Part shown: in pieces, positions 21,376 through 30,532 of the stretch
Position numbering within the stretch: the first letter of the stretch is position 1
Layout: each line of letters opens with the position of its first letter
Assembly (NCBI GenBank): GCA_001577635.1
Contig: LSBP01000001.1
Span: 248,001-312,000 of the forward strand
Length of the DNA stretch: 64,000 nucleotides
Reading direction: 5' to 3'
Source of the DNA: Halomonadaceae bacterium T82-2
GTDB taxonomy: Bacteria; Pseudomonadota; Gammaproteobacteria; Pseudomonadales; Halomonadaceae
Position numbers and translations under genes: made by a program
The notes under the pieces: generated by a model
What the model saw: only the letters and a program-made list of their open reading frames with translations
Told to the model about the DNA's origin: nothing
The model's database searches: none

Positions 21376-22293
21376 ATGGTCAGGATTGGCAATGTCTTGG
21401 GACTCGTGGCCGGCACGCTGCTGGCGGCCGGTCAGGCCGTGGCGGCCGAGCCGCTGCGTGTGGCGTCGAAGATCGATACCGAGGGGGCGCTGCTCGGCAA
21501 CATGATGGTCGCGCTGCTGGAAGACGCCGGCTACCCGGTCGAGAACAAGCTCCAGCTCGGCCCCACCAACATCGTGCGCAAGGCCCTGCTCGAGGGCGAG
21601 ATCGACCTCTACCCCGAGTACACCGGCAACGGCGCCTTCTTCAGCGGCACCACCGACGACCCGGCCTGGAAGAACGCCGAGGCCGGCTACGAGAAGGTGC
21701 GCGACTGGGACCGCAAGAACCACGGCATCGTCTGGCTCGAGCCGGCCCCGGCCAACAACACCTGGGCGATCGCCGTGAAGCGCTCGATCGCCGAGGCCAA
21801 CGATCTCGACACCATGGCGGACTTCGGCCGCTGGGTGCGCGACGGCGGCGACGTCAAGCTGGCCGGCTCCGCGGAGTTCGTCGAGAGTGCCGCGGCCCTG
21901 CCCAGCTTCCAGAAGGCCTATGACTTCACGCTCTCCCAGGACCAGCTGCTGGTGCTCTCGGGCGGCAACACCGCCGCGACCATCCGCGCCGCGGCCGAAG
22001 GCACCAGCGGCACCAACGCAGCCATGGTCTACGGCACCGACGGCGCCATCCAGCCCGCCGGCCTCAAGGTGATGGACGATACGAAGGGCGTGCAGATGGT
22101 CTACGAGCCGGCCGTGGTGATGCGCGAGGCGGTCCTCGAGGCACACCCCGAGCTACCCGACCTGTTCGAGCCGGTCTTCGCCTCGCTGGACCGCGAGACG
22201 CTGCAGACGCTCAACAGCCAGATCCAGGTCCAGGGCCTGCCGGCCAAGCAGGTAGCGCATGACTACCTGAAAGACCACGGCTTCCTCGACTGA
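21376..22293 (+). CDS. osmF: Glycine-betaine-type ABC transporter substrate-binding protein (OsmF/YehZ-like)
   Basis: Signal peptide; ASKIDTEGALLGNMM...LGPTNIVRKALLEGEIDLYPEYTGNGAFF. Confidence 0.88.
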   Translation: MVRIGNVLGLVAGTLLAAGQAVAAEPLRVASKIDTEGALLGNMMVALLEDAGYPVENKLQLGPTNIVRKALLEGEIDLYPEYTGNGAFFSGTTDDPAWKNAEAGYEKVRDWDRKNHGIVWLEPAPANNTWAIAVKRSIAEANDLDTMADFGRWVRDGGDVKLAGSAEFVESAAALPSFQKAYDFTLSQDQLLVLSGGNTAATIRAAAEGTSGTNAAMVYGTDGAIQPAGLKVMDDTKGVQMVYEPAVVMREAVLEAHPELPDLFEPVFASLDRETLQTLNSQIQVQGLPAKQVAHDYLKDHGFLD

Positions 22294-22296
22294 CGC

Positions 22297-23490
22297 GTGA
22301 ATCACGACGAACACGACGGGCCGCGGCGCATCGCCAACCGGGTGCTCGCCACCCTGCTGGTGGCCAGCCTGGCCGGCGCGGTACTGCTGCCGTTCGCCGC
22401 GATGGCGCCCAACCGGCTGGTATCGGGGGAATCGGTGTCGCTGCTGACGGCGCTGCGCCCCTGGCAGACGCTGGGGCTGGCGGCGCTGGCCGGCGCCCTC
22501 GCGCTGGCCTGCCTGGTCCGTCCACTGGGCGAACGCCGCGGCGCCCGCCTGACGCTGGTGGCCGCGCCGCTGGCGCTGCTGCTGACGCTGTACGGGCTGG
22601 GCGACTATGCCCAGCGCGCCCTGACGGACGCCTCGCCCGCGGCCCGGGTCTCCCAGGGCGCGGCCTTCTGGGTGCTGGTGTTCTGCACCAGCCTGATGAT
22701 CGTCGACGCCTTCCAGCGCCTGGGATCGTCGCTGTGGCTGCGCAGCGGCTACGGCCTGCTGCTGGTCGCCGCCGTCGCGGCACTGTTCGCCACCGGCACC
22801 TTCAATGCGCTGTCGATCCTGCGGGAATACTTCAACATCGAGGATGCCTTCGTCGACCAGTTCGTCACCCACCTGACCTTGGTCGGGCTGGCGCTGGCGC
22901 CGACCCTGGCGATCGGCCTGCCGCTGGGCCTGCTGGCGCACCGCCGCCCCGCCACGCGCGGAGTGCTGTTCAGTGTGCTCAACGTCTTCCAGACGATCCC
23001 CTCGATCGCGCTGTTCGCGCTGCTGGTGGCGCCGCTGTCGGCGCTCGGCGATGCCGTGCCCTGGCTGGGCGCGCTGGGCGTGGCGGGCATCGGCGCCGCC
23101 CCGGCGATCCTCGCGCTGATCCTGTACTCGCTGCTGCCGATCGTGCGCAACACCCAGGCCGGTTTCGCCGGCGTCGACCCCGCCACCCGCGAGGCGGCGC
23201 GCGGCATGGGCATGACGCGCCAGCAGATCCTGTGGCGCGTCGAGGTGCCGCTGGCGCTGCCGGTGATCCTGTCGGGGCTGCGCATCGTCACCGTTCAGGC
23301 CATCGGCCTGACCGTGGTGGCCGCGCTGATCGGCGCCGGCGGGCTGGGTGCGTTCATCTTTCAGGGGCTGGGCCAGTACGCCATCGACCTGGTGCTGCTG
23401 GGGGCGGTGCCGACCATCGCCCTGGCGGTGATCGCCGACTTCCTGATGCAGATCCTGGTCGCCGTCAGCCGCCCCGCCGGCGCCCGCTGA
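22297..23490 (+). CDS. yehY: ABC transporter permease (YehY-like); GTG start
   Basis: FQTIPSIALFALLVAPLSALG; EAARGMGMTRQQILWRVEVPLALPVILSGLRI (EAA motif). Confidence 0.88.
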   Translation: MNHDEHDGPRRIANRVLATLLVASLAGAVLLPFAAMAPNRLVSGESVSLLTALRPWQTLGLAALAGALALACLVRPLGERRGARLTLVAAPLALLLTLYGLGDYAQRALTDASPAARVSQGAAFWVLVFCTSLMIVDAFQRLGSSLWLRSGYGLLLVAAVAALFATGTFNALSILREYFNIEDAFVDQFVTHLTLVGLALAPTLAIGLPLGLLAHRRPATRGVLFSVLNVFQTIPSIALFALLVAPLSALGDAVPWLGALGVAGIGAAPAILALILYSLLPIVRNTQAGFAGVDPATREAARGMGMTRQQILWRVEVPLALPVILSGLRIVTVQAIGLTVVAALIGAGGLGAFIFQGLGQYAIDLVLLGAVPTIALAVIADFLMQILVAVSRPAGAR

Positions 23491-23521
23491 GCGACAACCC
23501 CACTCATCGAGAGCCGAAGGC

Positions 23522-24556
23522 ATGATCGAATTACAGGGCCTGACCAAGACCTACGGCGACAAGACGGTCGTCAGCGACATCTCGCTACGTGTCGAACGTG
23601 GCGAGTTCAGTGTGCTGATCGGCCCCTCGGGTTGCGGCAAGTCGACCACGCTGCGCATGATCAACCGGCTGATCCCCTTGACGAGCGGGCGCATCCTGCT
23701 CGGCGACGAGGATGTCACCCGCCTGCCGGCGGAACAGCTGCGCCGGCGGATCGGCTACGCCATCCAGTCGATCGGGCTGTTCCCCCACTGGACGGTGGCC
23801 GACAACATCGCCGTGGTGCCCAACCTGCTCAAGTGGCCGAGCGCGCGCATCGCCTCGCGGGTCGACGAGTTGCTCGACCTCTTCCACCTGGATGCCGGCG
23901 AGTTCCGCGACAAGTACCCGCACCAGCTCTCTGGCGGTCAGGCCCAGCGCGTGGGGGTAGCCCGGGCGCTCGCCGCCGACCCGGAAGTGCTGCTGATGGA
24001 CGAGCCCTTCGGTGCCGTCGACCCGCTGACCCGCGAGGTGCTGCAGAACGAGATGCGCCGCGTCCACGAGCAAACCGGCACCACCGTGATCTTCGTCACC
24101 CACGACATGGACGAGGCGCTCAAGCTGGCCTCGCGCATCGCCCTGCTCGACGCCGGGCGCCTGGTGCAGTACGACCGCCCCATCGAGCTGCTCACCGCCC
24201 CCGCCGAGGCCTTCGTCAGCGACTTCATCGGCAAGGCCGACCTCGGCCTCAAGCTGCTCTCGCGGCGCTGGGTGCACCAGTACCAGCAGGCGGCGACGAC
24301 ATCCGGCGACGCCCCCCATCACTGGGAAACCGACGCGCAAGGCCACCCGACCTGCCTGCACGGCGGCCGTCCGACGGCGGATGTGCCACCGCGCGTGGCG
24401 GTCACCGATGACTGGACGGCGACACCGGGAATGACCATGAAGGAAGCCCTGTCGCGCATGGTCTGGTATCGCGTGGGAGTGCTGCCGGTCATCGACGACG
24501 CCGGGCGTCTGATCGGCGAGGTGACCCTGGAGGGGGTCATGGGGCGTCAGCCATGA
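23522..24556 (+). CDS. yehX: ABC transporter ATP-binding protein with C-terminal CBS-like region (YehX-like)
   Basis: GPSGCGKST, LSGGQAQRVGVARALA, LLMDEPFGAVD. Confidence 0.9.
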   Translation: MIELQGLTKTYGDKTVVSDISLRVERGEFSVLIGPSGCGKSTTLRMINRLIPLTSGRILLGDEDVTRLPAEQLRRRIGYAIQSIGLFPHWTVADNIAVVPNLLKWPSARIASRVDELLDLFHLDAGEFRDKYPHQLSGGQAQRVGVARALAADPEVLLMDEPFGAVDPLTREVLQNEMRRVHEQTGTTVIFVTHDMDEALKLASRIALLDAGRLVQYDRPIELLTAPAEAFVSDFIGKADLGLKLLSRRWVHQYQQAATTSGDAPHHWETDAQGHPTCLHGGRPTADVPPRVAVTDDWTATPGMTMKEALSRMVWYRVGVLPVIDDAGRLIGEVTLEGVMGRQP

Positions 24557-25317
24557 TGGCGGCCCTGCTCCGGTGCGAACGGCGCCGCGATGCCCTACTG
24601 CCGCTGCTGAGTCTGCTGCTGGTGGCCCTGGTGCTGTTCATGGGGCGCCTGGAACCGCTGTTCCATGCCGCCTTTCCGCAGCTCGAGACACCCGTCTACG
24701 CTCGCGAAAGCTTCTGGCGGCTGACCCTCGACCACCTCGTACTGGTACTGGTCTCGTCGCTGATCTCGGTGAGCGTGGGCGTCTCTGCGGGCCTGTTCGT
24801 CACCCGTCGCACCGGGCGCGAGTTCGAGCCGCTGGTCTCGGCACTGGCGGCGATCGGCCAGACCTTTCCGCCGGCGGCGGTGCTGGCGATCGTCGTGCCG
24901 CTGGCCGGGTTCGGCTTCGTGCCGACCATCGTCGCCCTGACCCTCTACGGCCTGCTGCCGGTGGTACAGAACACCATCACAGGCCTGCGCACCGTGCCCC
25001 CCGACACCCTGGAGGCCGCCCGCGGCACGGGCATGAGCGCCCGGCAGATCCTGTGGCGCGTCGAGTTGCCGCTGGCGATGCGGGTGATCATCGCCGGTGT
25101 CCGGGTGTCGGTGATCATCAACATCGGCACCGCCACCATCGGCTCCACGGTCGGCGCCCAGAGCCTGGGCACACCGATCATCGCCGGGCTGGTGGGCGAC
25201 AATATCGCCTACGTGATTCAGGGGGCGGTGCTGGTGGGGCTGCTGGCGATCGTCAGCGACCTGTCCTTCGAACGCCTGGAACGGCGCTATCGGATCGGCG
25301 GCGAGGCTACGGACTGA
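24553..25317 (+). CDS. yehW: ABC transporter permease (YehW-like)
   Basis: EAARGTGMSARQILWRVELPLAMRVIIAGVRVS; 4-bp overlap with yehX-like gene. Confidence 0.9.
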   Translation: MMAALLRCERRRDALLPLLSLLLVALVLFMGRLEPLFHAAFPQLETPVYARESFWRLTLDHLVLVLVSSLISVSVGVSAGLFVTRRTGREFEPLVSALAAIGQTFPPAAVLAIVVPLAGFGFVPTIVALTLYGLLPVVQNTITGLRTVPPDTLEAARGTGMSARQILWRVELPLAMRVIIAGVRVSVIINIGTATIGSTVGAQSLGTPIIAGLVGDNIAYVIQGAVLVGLLAIVSDLSFERLERRYRIGGEATD

Positions 25318-25424
25318 ACACAGGCGGCGGGGAACGACAGGAAAAGAGGTCGGAAACCGGGGAAAGGAGTGGCGCAAGGCACCAGCCCGCCCGACGGCAA
25401 GCCGCCGGGCGTGGGTGCTGACAC

Positions 25425-25556
25425 TCAGCTGGCGGAGTCCTGGATCTGCTCACCGCCCTCTTCGATGTCTTCGCCGGCGCCATGCATGGTGTTGCAGCCG
25501 CTCAGCACGCTGACACTCACCAGCGCCAGAAACATCAGTGCCGTCAGTTTCTTCAT
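25425..25556 (-). CDS. Entericidin-like small lipoprotein (43 aa), absent from ORF track
   Basis: MKKLTALMFLALVSVSVLSGCNTMHGAGEDIEEGGEQIQDSAS*; GCNTMxGxGxDxxxxG matches the EcnA/EcnB family. Confidence 0.85.
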   Translation of the reverse strand: MKKLTALMFLALVSVSVLSGCNTMHGAGEDIEEGGEQIQDSAS

Positions 25557-25683
25557 CTCGCGTCCTCCCTAACGGATCAATGAAGTCACCGGCGAGGCCA
25601 TCATCCGGACCCCGTTCCGGTGCGTGACAAGGCGTCACACCCCCAGCCTAACAGGCTCCGGCGGATTCTGCCCGGTGGATCCG

Positions 25684-25815
25684 CTACTTCCCGGAAGCGG
25701 CTTCCTCGATTTCCGAGCCCACCTTCTGCACATCGCGGCCGAAGCCGTGCATGGTATTGCAGCCGGCCAGGCCCGCCAGCATCAGCAGGGCCAGCGCGAT
25801 CGCTAGCTTGTTCAT
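25684..25815 (-). CDS. Entericidin-like small lipoprotein (43 aa), absent from ORF track
   Basis: MNKLAIALALLMLAGLAGCNTMHGFGRDVQKVGSEIEEAASGK*; same family as 25425..25556. Confidence 0.85.
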   Translation of the reverse strand: MNKLAIALALLMLAGLAGCNTMHGFGRDVQKVGSEIEEAASGK

Positions 25816-25882
25816 GGCATTCTCCTCGCGCGATTGTTGCGCCTGTTATCGCCGATCCCGGCGCTTGCCACAAGAGGCGCGA

Positions 25883-26629
25883 CTAGACCAGTACCAGGCG
25901 CAGGATGATCACCCCGATCACCGCCAGCGTCAGTCCGCGGACCCACTTGGCGCCACGCGGCCCCATGTTGACCCGCACCGCCAGCCAGGCGCCGCTCATG
26001 CTGCCCACCGCCATCAGCAGGCCGTAGGCCCAGCGGACTTGATCGTCGAGCACGAACACCGCCAACGCCGGCAAGGTATAGACAAGTATGATGAGTACCT
26101 TGAGCACGTTGACCTGGGCCAGGTCGATCCTGAGCATGCGGTAGAGCACGGCGATGAACAACACCCCCACGCCGACCTGAATGAAGCCGCCGTAGAGGCC
26201 GATGACGAACATCGCCAGATACACCGCCGGTGTCAGCCGTTCCGGGGTCAGCTCCCGGGTGTCCAGCGTCGGCTGTGGCAGCAGCATCATCAGCGAGGCG
26301 CCGACCATGGCCACCACCAGCACCGTCTCGAACACGGCGTCGGGAATTCCCAGCGCCAACCAGGCACCGCACAGTGCACCCAGCACCGCCGGCACCGAGA
26401 GCCGCAGGCCGACCCCCAGGTCCCGAGCGCCGGCGCGGCGGAAGTTGCCCACCGCGCTGACACTCTGCAGGGCGATGCTCACCCGGTTGGTGCCGTTGGC
26501 CACCTGGGGTGGCAGCCCCAGGAACATCAGCAGCGGCAGGGTCAGCATCGAGCCCCCCGCCGCCAGCACGTTGATGAAGCCGGCGGCAGCGCCGATCACC
26601 ACCAGCGCCAGCCCTTCCAGCCCGCTCAT
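25883..26629 (-). CDS. Sulfite exporter TauE/SafE family protein
   Basis: GFINVLAAGGSMLTLPLLMFLGLPPQVANGTNRVSIALQ; start overlaps TRAP permease stop. Confidence 0.88.
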   Translation of the reverse strand: MSGLEGLALVVIGAAAGFINVLAAGGSMLTLPLLMFLGLPPQVANGTNRVSIALQSVSAVGNFRRAGARDLGVGLRLSVPAVLGALCGAWLALGIPDAVFETVLVVAMVGASLMMLLPQPTLDTRELTPERLTPAVYLAMFVIGLYGGFIQVGVGVLFIAVLYRMLRIDLAQVNVLKVLIILVYTLPALAVFVLDDQVRWAYGLLMAVGSMSGAWLAVRVNMGPRGAKWVRGLTLAVIGVIILRLVLV

Positions 26630-28758
26630 GAGGCGGCCGTCCGTGGAGTCCGCCCCTGACGCACGCTCCAGGCGAACACGGCGGCGAAGATCGCCACCCC
26701 GGCCAGATCGAGGGCGAGCATGCCGTGCGGCCACAGCATCAGGGCGCCGATCGGGAACATCAGCAGCCGCAGCCACCATGACAGCTCATGCTCGAGATAG
26801 CCCTCGAGGCCGGCGACGATGGCGTAGATGCCGAACAGCGCCATGACGAAGACGGTGGTCATCTCCAGCGGCGTGCCGGTGATCAGCGGCGACCACACGA
26901 ACAGCAGCGGCACGATGTAGAGCCCCTTGGCGATCTTCCAGGCGGTCAGGCCGGTGCGCATCTGCGGCGTGTTGGCGATCGCCGCGGCGGCGAAGGCGGT
27001 CAGGCACACCGGCGGCGTGACGTTGGAGTCCTGGGACAGCCAGAAGATCACCATGTGCGCGGCGACCAGCGCCATGGTCAGGAAGTGCGGCGACAGCGCC
27101 TGCTCGTAGAGCTGGCTGGAGAAGGTGTCCGGTACCTTGTCGAGCAGCGCCTGGGCGTCGGCCGGGCTCATCGGCGCGGACAGCGCCTGCACCTGATCCG
27201 GCGCGGCGAGCATGAAGATGGCCTGGGCCTGCTGCGGCAGATCGCCGGCCACCAGCAGGTCGACGAGCTGGGAGTGCGCCATCAAGTTGTAGAGCGCCGG
27301 CGCCGACAGCGTCGCCAGCACGATGTAGGACGCCGTGACCGGCAGCCCCATGCCCAGGATCAGCGAGGCGATGGCGATCAGCACCAGGGTCACCAGCAGG
27401 CTGCCGCCCGCCCAGTCGGTGATCATCAGCGAGAAGGTGTTGCCGATGCCGGTGGTCGAGACCACGTTGACGATCAGCCCCACGGTGATCAGCAGGATCG
27501 CCGTGGTGATCATGTTGCGGGTGCCCTGCACCAGGGCCTCGATGATCAGCCTCGGGGTCATCGGCTGCTTGGACAGCCACGACGCCACGACCACCGAGAC
27601 GATGGCGATGCCGGCGCTGTAGGTGGGCGTGAAGCCGTAGATCAGCGCCGCCACCAGCACGATCAGCGGCAGCAGGAAGTGCCAGCCGTTCTTGAGCACC
27701 TCACCGATCTTCGGCGCATCGGGGTCGTCGAGGTGCTGGGCGTTGCTGCGCTTGGCCTCGATGCGCACGAACATCGCCACCGACAGGAAGTACAGCAGCG
27801 CCGGCAGCGCGGCGACGCCGATGATGGTCAGGTAGGAAACCTGGGTGTAGGAGGCCATGATGAAGGCCCCGGCCCCCATCACCGGCGGCATCAGCTGGCC
27901 GCCGGTCGATGCCGAGGCCTCGACGCCCGCGGCAAAGCGCGCCGGGAAGCCGGCCTTGCGCATCAGCGGGATGGTGATGACCCCGGTGGAGACGGTATTG
28001 GCCACCGCCGAGCCGGACACCGAGCCCATCAGGCCCGAGGAGAACACCGCCACGAAGCCCGGGCCGCCGACGAAGCGACCGGCCGCGCAGCGCGCCAGCT
28101 CGATGATGAACTCCCCGGCGCCCGACTTGACCAGGAAGGCGCCGAAGAGGATGAACATGAACACGTACGACCAGGAGATGCGGGCGATCGAGCCCAGCAT
28201 GCCCTCGCCGCCGATGTAGCTGCGGAACAGCACGGTTTCCCAGCTCAGGCCGGGGAAGTTGAAGACGCCGCCGACGTACTTGCCCCACCAGGCCACGTAG
28301 GTCAGCGCGATCAGGCACAGCACCGGGATGAACCAGCCGGTGGTGCGCCGGGCGAACTCGAGCACCAGCCCCACGGCCAGGATCGACACCACCCAGTCGC
28401 TGGCGTTGAAGGTCACGCCGCGGTCGTAGAGCGCGTCCTCGAAGGCCATCAGGTAAAGAGCGCAGCCGATCGCCGCCACCGCCAGCAGCACGTCGACGGC
28501 CAGGATCGCGCGCTGCGCCCCGGCGCCGGAGGGCCGCGCCAGCGGCACCGACAGCGCGCACAGCGCACCGAACAGCCCGAAATGCATGGCGCTCGTCCAC
28601 AGCGTGGACAGCGTCGAGAAGGTATTGAAATAGAGGTGCACCAGGGCGATGACGATCGCGAAGGCGAACAGGAAGCGCCCCAGCCACGGATGCGTCAGGC
28701 GCTCGTCGGCCTCCTGGGCCTCCTCGTCGCGGATCGAGTCAAGGTTCGGGTCGCTCAC
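26626..28758 (-). CDS. TRAP transporter fused 4TM/12TM permease (TAXI system)
   Basis: Long multi-TM protein; GSVSGSAVANTVSTGVITIPLMRKAGF...GASTGGQLMPPVMGAGAFIMA-type DctM signature. Confidence 0.93.
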   Translation of the reverse strand: MSDPNLDSIRDEEAQEADERLTHPWLGRFLFAFAIVIALVHLYFNTFSTLSTLWTSAMHFGLFGALCALSVPLARPSGAGAQRAILAVDVLLAVAAIGCALYLMAFEDALYDRGVTFNASDWVVSILAVGLVLEFARRTTGWFIPVLCLIALTYVAWWGKYVGGVFNFPGLSWETVLFRSYIGGEGMLGSIARISWSYVFMFILFGAFLVKSGAGEFIIELARCAAGRFVGGPGFVAVFSSGLMGSVSGSAVANTVSTGVITIPLMRKAGFPARFAAGVEASASTGGQLMPPVMGAGAFIMASYTQVSYLTIIGVAALPALLYFLSVAMFVRIEAKRSNAQHLDDPDAPKIGEVLKNGWHFLLPLIVLVAALIYGFTPTYSAGIAIVSVVVASWLSKQPMTPRLIIEALVQGTRNMITTAILLITVGLIVNVVSTTGIGNTFSLMITDWAGGSLLVTLVLIAIASLILGMGLPVTASYIVLATLSAPALYNLMAHSQLVDLLVAGDLPQQAQAIFMLAAPDQVQALSAPMSPADAQALLDKVPDTFSSQLYEQALSPHFLTMALVAAHMVIFWLSQDSNVTPPVCLTAFAAAAIANTPQMRTGLTAWKIAKGLYIVPLLFVWSPLITGTPLEMTTVFVMALFGIYAIVAGLEGYLEHELSWWLRLLMFPIGALMLWPHGMLALDLAGVAIFAAVFAWSVRQGRTPRTAAS

Positions 28759-28870
28759 GGCGATCTCCTGAAAACGGAAGGGCTGAACATCGACGACGAA
28801 CGCCGCGGCATGGCGCGGCGCTCGTCCAGGGCCGGATCGCCGGGGCCATGCGGCCCCGCGACCCGTGGGA

Positions 28871-29887
28871 TCACTCGGCGATCAGACGATCGGGGATCTT
28901 GATGCCCTGTTCCTTGAAGAAGCGAGCCGCCCCCGGATGCAGCGGCATCGGCAGGCCGGCGATCGCCTTCTCGATGGCCATGGCCTTGGTCGCCGGGTGG
29001 ATGTTCTGCAGGAACGGCAGGTTCTCGTACATGGTCTTGGTGATGGCGTAGACATCGTCGGCCGGGACGTCGGCACGCACCGCCAGGATATTGGGCTGGG
29101 CGATGGTGTGGATCACCTCGTCCTGGTTCGGATAGGTGCCGGCCGGGATGTCATACGGGGTCCACAGCTCGAACTCGCTGTTGACCTTCTTGAGCTGCTC
29201 GTCGGTGAAGGCCAGCGTGGTGATGTCGTCGCCGACGTTGGCATAGGCGCGGGTCACCGCCGCCGCCGGGGCACCGGCCGGAATGTTCATGCCCTTGATG
29301 GTGCCGTTCTGCAGGGCGTCGGCGCTGGGGCCGTAGCCCAGGTAGGCGATGTCCATCTTCTCCGGATCGATGCCCAGCTGGCCGAGGATGTAGCGGCCGG
29401 AGCCCTCAGTGCCGGAGTTGCGCGCGCCGATCGAGAACGGCTCGCCGTAGAGGTTGGTCATGTCGTCGATGGTGCCGGAATCGACCATGTCGTCCTTGAC
29501 CACGAAGTGCTCGACGTTCTGCCACAGCATCGACACGCTGCGCAGGTTCTTGTACGCCTTGGGTACCGGGCCGGTGCCCTTCCAGGCGTAGGCGCCGTAG
29601 AGCCCCTGCAGGATGCCGAACTGCGCCTGATCCTCGTCCATCAGCTTGAGGTTCTCGCCGGAACCGGCGGAGCTGATCGCCGACACCGAGATGCCGGTCT
29701 TGGGCTCGAGCTTGACCTTGATCAGCGTCGACAGCGCGACGCCCACCGGGTAGTAGGTACCGCCGGTGGTCGCGGTGCTCAGGATGTACTTGTGGGATTC
29801 CTGAGCCATGGCCGAGCCGGCCGAGACACCCAGTGCCGCTGCGGTAGCCAGCCCGATGGCCGACTTGAGGAACTGACGCTTGTGCAT
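28871..29887 (-). CDS. TAXI-family TRAP transporter solute-binding protein
   Basis: Signal peptide; YILSTATTGGTYYPVGVALSTLIK; QAQFGILQG; typical TAXI SBP. Confidence 0.93.
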   Translation of the reverse strand: MHKRQFLKSAIGLATAAALGVSAGSAMAQESHKYILSTATTGGTYYPVGVALSTLIKVKLEPKTGISVSAISSAGSGENLKLMDEDQAQFGILQGLYGAYAWKGTGPVPKAYKNLRSVSMLWQNVEHFVVKDDMVDSGTIDDMTNLYGEPFSIGARNSGTEGSGRYILGQLGIDPEKMDIAYLGYGPSADALQNGTIKGMNIPAGAPAAAVTRAYANVGDDITTLAFTDEQLKKVNSEFELWTPYDIPAGTYPNQDEVIHTIAQPNILAVRADVPADDVYAITKTMYENLPFLQNIHPATKAMAIEKAIAGLPMPLHPGAARFFKEQGIKIPDRLIAE

Positions 29888-29939
29888 GCCGTTTCTCCTG
29901 TTGGGAATTGGCGGTTATTGTGTGAAGCGTCAGAGCTAC

Positions 29940-29955
29940 TGCAAATGCCTTGCCA
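29940..29955 (-). promoter_or_regulatory. Predicted sigma-54 -24/-12 promoter of TAXI-TRAP operon
   Basis: Minus strand TGGCAAGGCATTTGCA vs consensus TGGCACGNNNNTTGCW; GG-N10-GC spacing exact. Confidence 0.75.
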
Positions 29956-30014
29956 CCCACGGAATGATCTTGAAAATCAAAAGCTTGTAAAAAAACTGCC
30001 TGACGAACGCCCAT

Positions 30015-30068
30015 TGATCGGCAACAACTTGCCGATCACGGCGCCGACCATCGGCCATTTCTTGCCGA
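30015..30068. promoter_or_regulatory. Two phased dyad sites (candidate UAS for sigma-54 activator)
   Basis: TGATCGGCAA-CAAC-TTGCCGATCA (30015-30038, perfect) and TCGGCCATTTCTTGCCGA (30051-30068); centres 33 bp apart. Confidence 0.6.
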
Positions 30069-30102
30069 CACTTGCCGACACCGCACCTGCACGGAGATCC
30101 CC

Positions 30103-30525
30103 ATGACCGACTTCACGCTCGATGAGCGCCTGGCCGAGGACACGCACTTTCTGCTCGACCTGCCGCTGTGTCAGGTGCGCCTGATGAACGACGCCCGCTT
30201 CGCCTGGCTGATCCTGGTACCGCGCCGCGAGGCCATTGTCGAGGTCAGCGACCTGAGCGAGAGCGAGCAGGCGCGCCTGTGGCACGAGGCCACCCGGCTC
30301 GGCGAGGCGCTCAAGGCCGAGCTCGGCGGCGCCAAGCTCAACCTGGCAACGCTGGGCAATCAGGTGCCGCAGCTGCATTTCCACGTCATCGTGCGGCGCC
30401 GCGACGATGCCGCCTGGCCCGGCCCGGTGTGGGGGGTGGGAACACCCGAGCCCTGGCCGGCCCGGGCGGTGGCGGAATGGCAGGCGCGGATCGACCGGCT
30501 CGCCGCGCCGCTGATGGCGGAGTGA
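30103..30525 (+). CDS. HIT-domain protein
   Basis: C-terminal QLHFHVIVRR HIT motif. Confidence 0.88.
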   Translation: MTDFTLDERLAEDTHFLLDLPLCQVRLMNDARFAWLILVPRREAIVEVSDLSESEQARLWHEATRLGEALKAELGGAKLNLATLGNQVPQLHFHVIVRRRDDAAWPGPVWGVGTPEPWPARAVAEWQARIDRLAAPLMAE

Positions 30526-30532
30526 GGGAACG

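Noticed and set aside
26788-28902. 704-aa plus-strand ORF
   Set aside because: Antisense to the TRAP permease; His/Arg/Gln-rich low-complexity translation typical of reverse frames in high-GC coding DNA.
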